From the NCBI GenBank assembly GCA_937139405.1, contig CAKZPV010000002.1, forward strand, positions 62,001 to 126,000: a DNA stretch of 64,000 bases. The letters are read 5' to 3'. Within the stretch, counting starts at the first letter, position 1. Each line of letters begins with the position of its first letter. This stretch comes from an uncultured Nitrospirota bacterium (GTDB taxonomy: Bacteria; Nitrospirota; Nitrospiria; Nitrospirales; UBA8639). This document shows, in pieces, positions 35,654 through 44,433 of the stretch. The notes beneath the pieces are model-generated. The model had not been told where the DNA came from. It made no database searches and worked only from the letters and a program-made list of their open reading frames with translations. Made by a program: the position numbers and the translations under genes.

Positions 35654-35832
35654 ATCGTCTGGGCATTCATTTCCGGAGCTTCGGCAACATTCTGGGGTTC
35701 CGGGATTTTTTTTAAGGAACTTCCTCAAACGTTATGGAAAATGAGAAAAAACTTAATATTTAATGGAACAACGCCGAGAAGAAAGAATAGGCGTCAAAGC
35801 ATTCGAAGGAGTTCCCAACAAGGAGGTGCCTT

Positions 35833-36288
35833 ATGGGAGGTCTTAGAGATGGGCCGCTTATCGGTAAAGTTCCTTGGGCCATTGCCCTGTTACTATGGGC
35901 TATGCCTTTTCCTTCCTGGTCGTGTGATTCACAACTCAATCCTCAAGCATTTCAATCCATTGTTTCAGCCCATAACGATCTCCTCCCTAATGGCATGATG
36001 GCCATTCGCTATTCGGGAACCGGGAGAGAAGTTTCTCCTCACGTCGGAGTGCATCGCGTCATGATGATCTTGCCCGGTCGGGAGCTCACGATTCCCGAAG
36101 CCGAGGATCCCGAGTATTTGGTGGTTGAAGTAGACGGCACCATAGGATGGATGACCTATCTTGTCGCGGCTCATGCCTTATTTTACGGGGTTGGTCAGGA
36201 TAGCTTGGGTTTTCCAGAGCGGCTGTGGATTGATTCAGAGGAAGACGGCCTCAATGGCAACGAACATTTGAGTCGGCGGAGTGACTGA
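35833..36288 (+). CDS. Small exported protein of unknown function
   Basis: The ATG at 35833 behind AAGGAGGTGCC gives 151 residues. A signal segment (ALLLWAMPFPSWSC, ending near residue 31) predicts export. The mature part has two cores: GVHRVMMILPGRELTIPE and YLVVEVDGTIGWMTYLVAAHALFY. No domain was recognised. It stands between the broken mscS gene and a PAS-like gene with gaps on both sides, so its context gives no function. Confidence 0.6.
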   Translation: MGGLRDGPLIGKVPWAIALLLWAMPFPSWSCDSQLNPQAFQSIVSAHNDLLPNGMMAIRYSGTGREVSPHVGVHRVMMILPGRELTIPEAEDPEYLVVEVDGTIGWMTYLVAAHALFYGVGQDSLGFPERLWIDSEEDGLNGNEHLSRRSD

Positions 36289-36511
36289 CTGAGCAATGAA
36301 AATACTGGTCATTGAAGAGAGATGGCTTGAAATTGTTCTATTTTGTAGTATTCGTAGGCAAGCTTTGCGCAAAAGGGAGGAATTGTTCGGTGTATAGGGT
36401 CCTGCCAGCTACCATCTTCAGAGCGATTTCAATCAACTATCAACCATAACTATTGATTAGCAATAGGGATCGTTTTAAAGTATAGCTTGCATCGCTACCA
36501 AGGAGGGTTCG

Positions 36512-37009
36512 ATGTCAATCGTACGCTGGCCAATCGATAAATGGCAGGATTTATTTCGGACCCTGTTTCGTCCTGAACACGTCGCCTTTTTCCCTCACAA
36601 AGTTTTTCGCTGGGATGCCCGGGGAATCTATCGGGATTGTTTTTTCCCTTTTCCCTGTGAACACTTGTTAGGAGGAGAAAAGGTCATAGGCAATTCGGTC
36701 AAAGAGGTGTTGCCTAGACAGGTAGGATCTAAGCTTCAGCGAGTGGTTACTCTGACTGTACGGCAAGGTCGTTCACAAGATGTGCAATGCGTCTTGTCGG
36801 CTGGGGAAAAATCTTATGTTGCCTCAATCCGGCTCTTCCCCTTTGATTCAGAAGTTCTTGGTTTTGTCACCGATTATGATCTGAGTGGGAAGCCCGTTAT
36901 TCATGTCACTCCAGATCATCCTGCTGTGAGATTTCTCAAGAACTCCTCAGTAATCGCGACGCCATCCACAAGTGCCGTTCAAAAAATCCCGTCTCCATTT
37001 ATTTCATAA
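36512..37009 (+). CDS. Stand-alone PAS-like domain protein
   Basis: This 165-residue protein starts behind AAGGAGGG. Residues about 30-125 look like a PAS_4-type sensor: RWDARGIYRDCFFPFPCEHLLGGEKVIGNSVKEVLPRQVGSKLQ, a beta pair, then YVASIRLFPFDSEVLGFVTDYD. There is no kinase, cyclase or other output domain, and none follows. It may be a binding partner or a remnant of a larger sensor gene, since its neighbours on both sides include broken genes. PAS assignment is by eye and moderate. Confidence 0.6.
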   Translation: MSIVRWPIDKWQDLFRTLFRPEHVAFFPHKVFRWDARGIYRDCFFPFPCEHLLGGEKVIGNSVKEVLPRQVGSKLQRVVTLTVRQGRSQDVQCVLSAGEKSYVASIRLFPFDSEVLGFVTDYDLSGKPVIHVTPDHPAVRFLKNSSVIATPSTSAVQKIPSPFIS

Positions 37010-37214
37010 TTCATCGAGTAAGTTCTGAGGTCGCAGAAGCCGTCTGGTCCTCGAGAAAACCCCATTCCTCCAGCAGAACTGGCAACGATAAATCGTGTGA
37101 GTTGTCTATTTAGATTTTCCCCTGACATTCCAGTCAAGTTGGAATCGTGCATACAGGAATCACCAGATCAAAATTGTGGGAACAACTTTGGCAAATATAC
37201 CTAAAAATCGGCAT
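37009..37214 (-). pseudogene. Broken FmdB-family zinc-ribbon gene
   Basis: On the minus strand an ATG at 37214 follows AGGAGGT by 9 nt. The reading MPIFRYICQSCSHNFDLVIPV matches the FmdB-type start (MPIYEYxCxxCGHxF). It then meets TGA at 37136-37134, exactly where the first Cys of the second CxxC (C-LEC) belongs. After QGK, one base appears lost in an A-run; in the shifted frame NLNRQLTRFIVASSAGGMGF and a SRGPDGFCDLRTYSMN ending follow, close to the family's usual GDPRGPGxCxMN tail. It is almost certainly inactive. It fills most of the gap before the next gene; the remaining bases to 37330 show nothing. Confidence 0.75.
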
Positions 37215-37330
37215 GCTTTCTGGACCTCCTTTTGAATGGCATGGTATTTCTGTATAGGGAGTGCTTGAAAACGGGCCAATGCATGATGCCCTTGCGGTAT
37301 GTGGAAGACTATTGAAAAGAAGGAGAAAAT

Positions 37331-37591
37331 ATGCATCAAGAAGAGGAATCGTTTAATCTTCGCTTTTCTCTAGAAGCGAAGTTTCCAGATGAATATGATG
37401 GTGAGGATGATGAGAGGGTGTGGCTGAAGCAGTGGGAGACCAAGGTGAAACCCGATATTGTCAAAAGTATTTTTCAGACGCTGGAGCAATACCCTGAGTG
37501 GGCAGCCCGCTTTCGCAATCGAGGGTTAGCGGCTACAGATGAAATAGAGATTGTATTAGAAAAGACATATTCTGATCCTTCACTCAACTAG
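37331..37591 (+). CDS. Small acidic hypothetical protein
   Basis: The 86-residue frame starts behind AGAAGGAGAAA. It is acidic at the start (EEESFNLRFSLEAKFPDEYDGEDDERVWLKQWETKV) with an amphipathic helical middle (DIVKSIFQTLEQYPEWAARF) and no membrane segment. No family was recognised. It ends five bases before the FG-GAP gene, so the two may be co-expressed. Confidence 0.65.
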   Translation: MHQEEESFNLRFSLEAKFPDEYDGEDDERVWLKQWETKVKPDIVKSIFQTLEQYPEWAARFRNRGLAATDEIEIVLEKTYSDPSLN

Positions 37592-37595
37592 ACGT

Positions 37596-39113
37596 ATGAT
37601 GTTCCCTATCAAATTTGTGCGACGAGGGTTTCTCATAGGAATGATGTGTGGTTGGATTGGAGCGACGAGTATCTCTACGCAGGCACAGAATCTTACCTAT
37701 ACTCCTACACCAAGTAATCCCGTTGGACGTGCCCCACAAGCTATTGCGACTGGTGACTTTAATGGTGACGGGCACAGTGATTTGGCGACAGTGAATGGTA
37801 CCTCAGATGATGTCTCGGTGTTATTAGGAAACGGGAACGGTACGTTTCAATCAGCTGTGTCGTTTGGTGTGGGGAAAATTCCCTTGGCATTAGTTGCTAA
37901 AGATATAGATCGAGATGGTGTATCAGATTTGGTGGTGGCATTAAGCGGGTCTGATCAAGTGGTGGTTCTCAAGGGTGATGGAAAGGGACTGTTTCAAAAA
38001 TGGGCTGATCAAGCGGTAGGTAAGGGGACGACTTTTTTGGTAGCGGAAGATCTCAATGCAGATGGCTGGAATGATGTGGTGGCTGCTAACAGCGGCCGGT
38101 TTGGCTATTACCCGCCTTTTAATATGAGTGTTTTGCTTAATGATGGCAAGGGGTATTTAGAAGAGTCAGTGTTGTATGAACAGGATCGAGGTGAAGAAAT
38201 GTTTCCCACAGGAATATTCGTGGGCGATCTCACCGGTGATAAGGTTGTCGATTTGGCTGTGACTTGGAGTCAACCAAGCTGGAGTTCAGCGAATGGACTA
38301 GTCTCCATTTTGAAAAATACGGGTGATGGAACCTTTGAATCATCGAAAGATTTGAAGCCTGGATTCACCTTGAGTGCGATTCACGGAGCTGATATTGATC
38401 ACAATGGACTGGTGGATCTCGCTGTCACAAGTTTATACGCTGATACGGTTCGTGTTCTTCTTCAACACGAGCCAGGTGAATTTCGCATGCTCGATTCCGT
38501 GAAAGTGGGATTTGCCCCAGTAGGCGTCAAGCTTCAGGATGTGAATCAGGACGACGAATTAGACCTTGTGGTGGTGAATCGAGATTCTAATAGTCTGTCA
38601 CTTTTTGTCGGAGAGGGAACAGGCGCGTTTACTACCGTTGGGCATTTTGGGGTGGGCGCCACGCCTGCGGCCGTAGTGGTGCATGATTTCGATCAAGATT
38701 CCCTCCCAGATCTGGCCACCGCGAGCACCAATGTTGATGGAGTTTCAGTGCTCTTGAGTGGTGGAGGGGCCATACCTTTGCCGAGTATCAACACGGACGC
38801 GCTGGTATTTGAACAAGGCATATCTTTTACGCCATCAGCAAAGCCATCATCTCAGCCAGTCCGGTTTTCCAATATTGGCCTTGGTCTGCTTCAGATAGAT
38901 ACTATTGAGATCTCAGGAACGGGAGCAGGTGCGTTTGCCACGATCGACAATACCTGCCAGGGCATCACACTTCACACCGGAGAATCCTGTTCCCTGCAGG
39001 TTTCATTCACAGGGAAAACTTCTGGCACCCATTACGCCACGCTCATCATTCAAGATAATGCTAGTGGCAGCCCTCGCCGTGTGATCTTAAAAGGTATCGT
39101 CAATAAAGGGTAA
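37596..39113 (+). CDS. Exported FG-GAP/VCBS repeat protein with C-terminal ASH-like domain
   Basis: This 505-residue protein has a signal peptide (about residues 8-30). About seven FG-GAP/VCBS repeats follow, each with a GDFNGDGHSDLATVNG- or DINRDG-type calcium-binding loop: GDFNGDGHSDLA, KDIDRDGVSDLV, EDLNADGWNDVV, GDLTGDKVVDLA, ADIDHNGLVDLA and DVNQDDELDLV, plus HDFDQDSLPDLA. This predicts a seven-blade propeller. The C-terminal 120 residues (LVFEQGISFTPSAKPSSQPVRFSNIGLGLLQIDTI; GESCSLQVSF) form an ASH-like Ig domain. It is likely surface-exposed or secreted and calcium-binding; the ligand is unknown. Confidence 0.9.
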   Translation: MMFPIKFVRRGFLIGMMCGWIGATSISTQAQNLTYTPTPSNPVGRAPQAIATGDFNGDGHSDLATVNGTSDDVSVLLGNGNGTFQSAVSFGVGKIPLALVAKDIDRDGVSDLVVALSGSDQVVVLKGDGKGLFQKWADQAVGKGTTFLVAEDLNADGWNDVVAANSGRFGYYPPFNMSVLLNDGKGYLEESVLYEQDRGEEMFPTGIFVGDLTGDKVVDLAVTWSQPSWSSANGLVSILKNTGDGTFESSKDLKPGFTLSAIHGADIDHNGLVDLAVTSLYADTVRVLLQHEPGEFRMLDSVKVGFAPVGVKLQDVNQDDELDLVVVNRDSNSLSLFVGEGTGAFTTVGHFGVGATPAAVVVHDFDQDSLPDLATASTNVDGVSVLLSGGGAIPLPSINTDALVFEQGISFTPSAKPSSQPVRFSNIGLGLLQIDTIEISGTGAGAFATIDNTCQGITLHTGESCSLQVSFTGKTSGTHYATLIIQDNASGSPRRVILKGIVNKG

Positions 39114-39195
39114 CCTTTTCAGGGAATTCGTTCTTCACCTCTTCAATCCTTCTTAAAGAATATTGTATTCTCCTGGCCAGTTCGTTTTTCTTGGA

Positions 39196-41229
39196 ATGAC
39201 TATGTCTCAACACAATCAGCCTGGACTTTGGATTGGCATTGATATTGGTGGGACGTTCACCGACTTTGTGGTGTATTCCTCTCGTGACAAATCTCTTGAA
39301 CGTTTGAAAATTCTTTCGACCCCATCTGATCCTGCTGAAGCCGTCTTGCAAGGATTGACAAAATTCACTAAACAGGCCAGTCGTCATATTGTGCATGGTT
39401 CGACCGTCGCGACCAATGCCATCTTAGAACGCAAAGGGGTTCGTACGGCGTTGATCACCACGAAAGGTTTTCGAGATGTGTTGTTGATCGGACGCCAGGA
39501 TCGTCCAGCATTATACGATCTCTTTCCCTCTCTCCCTCCGCCCTTGGTTCCACGTGAATGGTCTTTCGAGGTCACAGAGCGTATGGATTATGAAGGAAAT
39601 ATTGTCACACCTCTCCAGCGAAGCGAATTGGGTCCGATTCTAGACACATTAACAAGCCATAATATTCAATCGGTGGCCGTCTCGTTTCTCTTCTCATTTG
39701 TCAATCCTACACATGAGCAATGGGTGACCAATCAGTTGCGCGACGCGGGTTTGTTTGTGACCGCCTCTTCGGAAATCTTGCCGGAGTTCCGTGAGTACGA
39801 ACGAACAAGCACAACGGTAGTGAATGCCTACGTCTCACCCGTATTAGACAAGTATTTAGGTAGGCTAGAACAAGAAATAACACCCACTGAATTTCATATT
39901 ATGCAATCCAATGGAGGGCGTTTATCTGTAGGGCAAGCACGTGGACATGGAGTGCGGTCGATTGTGTCTGGGCCTGCTGGTGGAGTCGTGGGTGCGCGGT
40001 ATGTCGCTAAGCTAGCTGGTTTCAATCGTATTCTTACGTTTGATATGGGTGGGACTTCTACAGATGTCTCGTTTGTCCATGATCAGATTCACGTCACATC
40101 TCAAGCTGAAATCGGGGGTTGTCCTATTCGTGTGCCGGTGATTGATCTTCATACGGTGGGTTCAGGCGGAGGTTCTCTGGCGATTGTTGATGCGGGTGGA
40201 AATCTTCGCGTTGGTCCGCAAAGTGCTGGAGCCGATCCTGGGCCAGTCTGTTATGGAAGTGGAGGTCTGATTCCGACTGTGACCGATGCCCATGTGATCT
40301 TAGGTCGATTACCAATAGATGGATTTCTCGGTGGTCAGATGGCGTTGAATCGTGAAGTGGTAGAACATGTGTTCGATGAATTCAGTCAGAAAATCGCTCT
40401 CCCGTCTCTATCTGGTTTGGATAATCGACAAAGCCTTGCGTTAGGTATGATTCAGATTGCCAATGCCCATATGGAGCGGGCGCTTCGAGTCATCTCGATG
40501 GAACGGGGAGAAGACCCGCGGGGAACTGTGTTGGTTTCTTTCGGAGGAGCTGGCGGTCTGCATGCATGTGAGCTAGCGAGAGCCCTGGGTATTCCTCATG
40601 TCTTGATTTCGCCCATGGCAGCCACGCTGTCGGCATTAGGCATGTTGGCTGCGGATGTCCAATTGGATTATGTACACACGGTCATGCTGTCGAATAAGAC
40701 AACGTTTGAGATGCTTGAATCGCATACCATAGGTATGGTTCAGCAAGGAGAAGAAGATTTGCGGAAAGAAGGTGTTTCTCCTGAACAGGCTGGTATCACA
40801 CGAACTGTCGATATCCGATATATCGGACAATCTTTTGACCTAACTGTGGCGTTGACGCCCCAGTTCCGCGAGGATTTTGATCGAGTTCATCAGGAACGCT
40901 ATGGCTATTGTCAGCCAGAGGCTTCAATTGAAATTGTGAATGTGCGAGTTCGTGCTATTGGTCGGGTGACTCCTCCGCCTATTCCCAAAATTTCGTTAGG
41001 GACGACAGATGCCTCCTCAGCAAAATGGGAGGATCGCCCCGTGGTGTTGGGTCATCGTATTCAACAGATTCCACATTATCGGGGGAATCGTTTGCAGCCA
41101 GGGCATGAAATTTCTGGGCCGGCTGTTCTAGTATTGGATGACACGACGGTGTTCCTCGAGGCAAAGGACCAAGCACAAATTGATGTCTACTCAAATATCA
41201 TCATTGACGTTGGAGCTGTCGATGGATGA
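39196..41229 (+). CDS. hyuA: N-methylhydantoinase/5-oxoprolinase subunit A
   Basis: The 677-residue protein starts at an ATG at 39196 or 39202, neither with a strong ribosome site. It has the actin-like ATPase folds of HyuA: GLWIGIDIGGTFTDFVVY, HGSTVATNAILERKG, MQSNGG, SGPAGGVVGARY and FDMGGTSTDVSFV, and GAGGLHACELAR. It couples ATP hydrolysis to opening of a hydantoin or 5-oxoproline ring with subunit B. The substrate cannot be told from sequence. hyuB overlaps its 3' end by eight bases, so the pair is co-translated. Confidence 0.95.
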   Translation: MTMSQHNQPGLWIGIDIGGTFTDFVVYSSRDKSLERLKILSTPSDPAEAVLQGLTKFTKQASRHIVHGSTVATNAILERKGVRTALITTKGFRDVLLIGRQDRPALYDLFPSLPPPLVPREWSFEVTERMDYEGNIVTPLQRSELGPILDTLTSHNIQSVAVSFLFSFVNPTHEQWVTNQLRDAGLFVTASSEILPEFREYERTSTTVVNAYVSPVLDKYLGRLEQEITPTEFHIMQSNGGRLSVGQARGHGVRSIVSGPAGGVVGARYVAKLAGFNRILTFDMGGTSTDVSFVHDQIHVTSQAEIGGCPIRVPVIDLHTVGSGGGSLAIVDAGGNLRVGPQSAGADPGPVCYGSGGLIPTVTDAHVILGRLPIDGFLGGQMALNREVVEHVFDEFSQKIALPSLSGLDNRQSLALGMIQIANAHMERALRVISMERGEDPRGTVLVSFGGAGGLHACELARALGIPHVLISPMAATLSALGMLAADVQLDYVHTVMLSNKTTFEMLESHTIGMVQQGEEDLRKEGVSPEQAGITRTVDIRYIGQSFDLTVALTPQFREDFDRVHQERYGYCQPEASIEIVNVRVRAIGRVTPPPIPKISLGTTDASSAKWEDRPVVLGHRIQQIPHYRGNRLQPGHEISGPAVLVLDDTTVFLEAKDQAQIDVYSNIIIDVGAVDG

Positions 41230-42790
41230 TCCCATTCGTACAGAAATCATGAAGCATCGGTTGGTATCAATAGCCGAGGAAATGGGGGCACGTCTGCAGA
41301 GGGCGGCGTTCTCGCCTAATATTAAAGAGCGCTGTGATTTTTCATGCGCAATTTTTGATGCAGTAGGAAATCTGGTGGCTCAAGCCGCGCATATTCCGGT
41401 GCATCTTGGAGCCATGCCGCTTTCGGTGCAAGCCTGCCTAGAGACTCTTACCTTTGCGCCTGGAGACGTGGCGATGGTGAATGATCCGTATCGAGGGGGT
41501 ACACACCTGCCTGATATCACTGTGGTCTCGCCAATTTTTGTGGAAGAAAAATCTCAATCTATACTTATAGGGTTTGTCGCCAATCGGGCGCATCATGCCG
41601 ATATTGGCGGCATGTCGGCAGGGTCGATGCCGCTCTCGCGAGAAATTTTTCAAGAAGGCTTGATTCTTCCTCCGGTAAAGTTGATGACATGTGGAAAGAA
41701 AAATGAAGATGTTTGGCGACTACTGCTAGCCAATGTTCGAACACCGGACGAACGATCAGGAGATTTGCAGGCTCAGTTGGCAGCTAATCACATTGGCCTT
41801 GAGAGGATACAAGAATTTGCGAAACGGTTTGGTGTAAAAATGCTTCTAAGGGATATGGACGCCCTACTCAAATACAGCGAACGCATGACGCGTCAATTGC
41901 TGGGTCAGTTGCCCATGGGTTGTTATTCATTTGAAGATGCGTTGGATGATGATGGTTTCACCGAAAAGTCTGCGGTCATTAAAGTAGCGATTACGATAGA
42001 AGGACGGAAGGCGACAATAGATTTTTCCGGGACTGACCTACAACGTCCAGGTAGTATTAATGCGGTTTATCCGGTCACTCTGTCAGCCGTCGCCTATGTC
42101 TTTCGGTGTGTGTTGGGTTTAGATATCCCTGCCAATAGTGGGTGTTTAAGGCCTATACACATCATTGCCCCCGAAGGGACTCTGGTGAATGCCAGGTGTC
42201 CCGCTGCCGTGGCCGCTGGAAACGTCGAAACCTCTCAACGTATTGTTGATGTGTTGCTGGGTGCATTAGCGCAAGCTTGCCCTGACCGCATTCCCGCAGC
42301 AAGCCAAGGCACCATGAATAATGTAACCATAGGTGGCTGGGACGAACGACATAGTCGTCCGTTTGCCTATTACGAAACCATTGGGGGCGGCATGGGCGCG
42401 GGGCCTCACTCCGACGGTGCAAGTGGTTGCCACTCACACATGACTAATACGCTCAACACTCCGGTTGAAGCATTGGAATATGCGTATCCTTTTAGAATTA
42501 CTCGTTACGCCTTGCGAGAAGGGTCTGGAGGAAAGGGGCGGCATCAAGGAGGTGATGGTCTTGTGCGGACGTACGAGTTTCTTCAGCCTGCCGAGATTAC
42601 CCTCTTGTCAGATCGGCGAGTGACTAAACCCTATGGATTGGAGGGTGGAGAATCAGGAGAACCAGGTCGTAATCGCGTACAGCAAGCGAATGTTGAAAAA
42701 GGCATCCCAGGAAAGTCTTCGATTTCTGTAGAAAAGGACGATGCCCTCATCATCGAAACCCCAGGCGGCGGCGGATACAACAAACCTTAA
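41222..42790 (+). CDS. hyuB: N-methylhydantoinase/5-oxoprolinase subunit B
   Basis: The ATG at 41222 behind a GGAG motif gives 522 residues. HyuB motifs include MKHRLVSIAEEMGARLQRAAFSPNIKERCDFSCAIFD, NDPYRGGTHLPDITVVSP, FVANRAHHADIGGMSAGSMP, and a closing GGSGGKGRHQGGDGLVR-type (EGSGGKGRHQGG) segment and TPGGGGYNKP. It forms the second half of the ATP-dependent ring-opening enzyme with HyuA. A diverged copy of its last 50 residues lies at about 45895-46053. A terminator was not seen. Confidence 0.95.
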   Translation: MDDPIRTEIMKHRLVSIAEEMGARLQRAAFSPNIKERCDFSCAIFDAVGNLVAQAAHIPVHLGAMPLSVQACLETLTFAPGDVAMVNDPYRGGTHLPDITVVSPIFVEEKSQSILIGFVANRAHHADIGGMSAGSMPLSREIFQEGLILPPVKLMTCGKKNEDVWRLLLANVRTPDERSGDLQAQLAANHIGLERIQEFAKRFGVKMLLRDMDALLKYSERMTRQLLGQLPMGCYSFEDALDDDGFTEKSAVIKVAITIEGRKATIDFSGTDLQRPGSINAVYPVTLSAVAYVFRCVLGLDIPANSGCLRPIHIIAPEGTLVNARCPAAVAAGNVETSQRIVDVLLGALAQACPDRIPAASQGTMNNVTIGGWDERHSRPFAYYETIGGGMGAGPHSDGASGCHSHMTNTLNTPVEALEYAYPFRITRYALREGSGGKGRHQGGDGLVRTYEFLQPAEITLLSDRRVTKPYGLEGGESGEPGRNRVQQANVEKGIPGKSSISVEKDDALIIETPGGGGYNKP

Positions 42791-43404
42791 ACTCTACGAA
42801 ACCTACCTAAGAAAATCTAGAGTATTTTGCCAAGTTGTGATTGTTTTCTGTTCTGAGAAAGCGTTCAACCTATAGGTGGGCGAACCGGATTTTCTTTTCT
42901 CAGATTCTCTATTTAGAAGATTTATCAATTTCCCTCAATCGTACTCATCCTTTTGCTTAATTAAGCTTCTTTCAATTTCCTTCTCTTAGGATTTCCAGAG
43001 CCTCATTCTGGTCTAAGAACGTTCACCTTGGGTCCCGTATCATTTTTGATAGCTCGAGTATCTCATAAGATACGTGCTTCATGGTGGTCTTGATTCGAAG
43101 AACGCGACTTTCATTACTTAAGAGGAGACAAATTGTTGATTTGTCGTTCCTTTTTCTATGGCATTGAAGAATACTTTTTGGTGGCCTGGTGATTGCTTAT
43201 TGCCAGTGATCATTCAGTGATCTCGATTACAAATAATGCCAGGATGTTTTCTGGCGAATTCTTTCATAAGACCTAACTTCAACACAATAAGAGGGTGAAA
43301 CTGAGTTGAAAATTAGATGACTTTATAGCTCGTCAGGTGTTTTACCCTGTCCAGCATCTAGCGACTACACAACCACAGGATAGGGAATACAAGGAGGTAC
43401 TATC
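42791..43404. other. 614-bp gap without a recognisable gene
   Basis: All frames are broken by many stops, and no ribosome site leads to a useful frame. Only minor structures occur: GTATCT-cata-AGATAC at 43058-43073 and a repeated AGTGATC/CAGTGATC near 43205-43222. It may hold the promoter of the following secreted-protein gene, which has a strong ribosome site. Confidence 0.5.
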
Positions 43405-44067
43405 ATGAAAAGCATTAACCAAAAACAATCAACTAGCATGAGTCCTAAGGTGGTCGTCATGGGAGCTTTGGTGTTGGCTCTCAGTAGCGCTGTGAGCTAC
43501 GCGGAGACATACTGCTACGATTTCAGTAATTTCGCAGATACGGGATACCAGGTAGGACAAACAATCTCAACACAGCATGCGGATATTAATCTTCTAGAAG
43601 TGTTTGATGAAAATGTGAATCCGATGCAACCGAACCCGAATGGGTTAACAAGTCATAATAATGTCCCCATTCCGGGTCAGGGGAAAACCCCCTCGTTGTG
43701 GAATCACGGCGGATTCACCATTCAAGTTGTGCCAAACAGTCCAATGTCGACAGTGACCCTGAAATTCGCCGAAAACACCGGGGCCACTGATCAACAATTA
43801 TGGAATTTTGGTGTCAATAATGAACGGCAAATTTGGAGAGGACAATTGTCTCCTCTCGATGGCCAGTCATTAGGTGAACCAACATACGGAGGGCGAGTAC
43901 GGATTGCAGTTGGTGGTGTGCAAATCCCAGATTCTTACTGGGTCCGTGGCATGGTGACGCTGGCCTCTGATCCCGTCAATCCGCTGTTACCCAATAGCGG
44001 CATCCAAAGATTTTCGATAGGGCGGAGCAGTCAACTTCTCATAGATGATGTCTGTATGACGGAATAA
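43405..44067 (+). CDS. Exported protein of unknown function
   Basis: The 220-residue protein starts at 43405 behind ACAAGGAGGTACTATC. A signal peptide (VVVMGALVLALSSAVSYA, cleavage near residue 33) is followed by a mature domain that begins TYCYDFSNFADTGYQVGQ and ends SSQLLIDDVCMTE. This looks like a beta-sandwich, galactose-binding-like extracellular fold with two Cys that could bridge the ends, but no named family is recognised. It is monocistronic, and a 15-bp hairpin lies 18 bp after its stop. Confidence 0.65.
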   Translation: MKSINQKQSTSMSPKVVVMGALVLALSSAVSYAETYCYDFSNFADTGYQVGQTISTQHADINLLEVFDENVNPMQPNPNGLTSHNNVPIPGQGKTPSLWNHGGFTIQVVPNSPMSTVTLKFAENTGATDQQLWNFGVNNERQIWRGQLSPLDGQSLGEPTYGGRVRIAVGGVQIPDSYWVRGMVTLASDPVNPLLPNSGIQRFSIGRSSQLLIDDVCMTE

Positions 44068-44085
44068 TGATTTTTCTTGTGCGTA

Positions 44086-44117
44086 GGCCGGGTCTGGCTT
44101 ACAAGCCGGACTCGGTC
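44086..44117 (+). other. G-U-containing RNA hairpin after the secreted-protein gene
   Basis: A stem of about 15 pairs links 44086-44100 with 44103-44117. Three mismatched DNA positions become G-U pairs only in plus-strand RNA, consistent with a transcript from the preceding gene. No T-run follows, so it may be a 3' stabiliser or a non-canonical terminator. The rest of the 366-bp gap (44068-44433) shows no gene; GCCCC-n7-GGGGC occurs at 44283-44299. Confidence 0.5.
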
Positions 44118-44433
44118 GGTAACTTTAGAAATCTAACGATACGAGCTTCATATCAAACGGAGAAGTCCCAGGCGAAAACGATAAATCGTAATCTGGTGTG
44201 TCTGGCTAGCGAGGCTTGGATGTAGAAACGGTTTACCAGAAATATACAAGCTGATTGTTTGGGGGTGGTAGTGGTCCTGGTTGCCCCCTAGGCAGGGGCT
44301 AGCCTCAGATCGCAGCATTGCGGAGGAAGAATGCGCTTCAGATGAATGCATTTGGAATAAACGTTGCGTTGCTTCAGAGCGTTAAGATGTAATTGAAACA
44401 GGATAAGCGAAGTAATTGATCGGGAGGTTCATC

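Noticed and set aside
37134-37136. TGA decoded as selenocysteine in a zinc-ribbon gene
   Set aside because: A downstream frameshift also disrupts the gene and no SECIS-like stem was seen, so decay is the simpler reading.
43125-43200. A short frame after GAGGAGA in the 42.8-43.4 kb gap
   Set aside because: It gives only about 19 codons from a TTG with no recognisable features.
44086-44117. Intrinsic terminator
   Set aside because: No T-run follows either arm; reported as a hairpin only.
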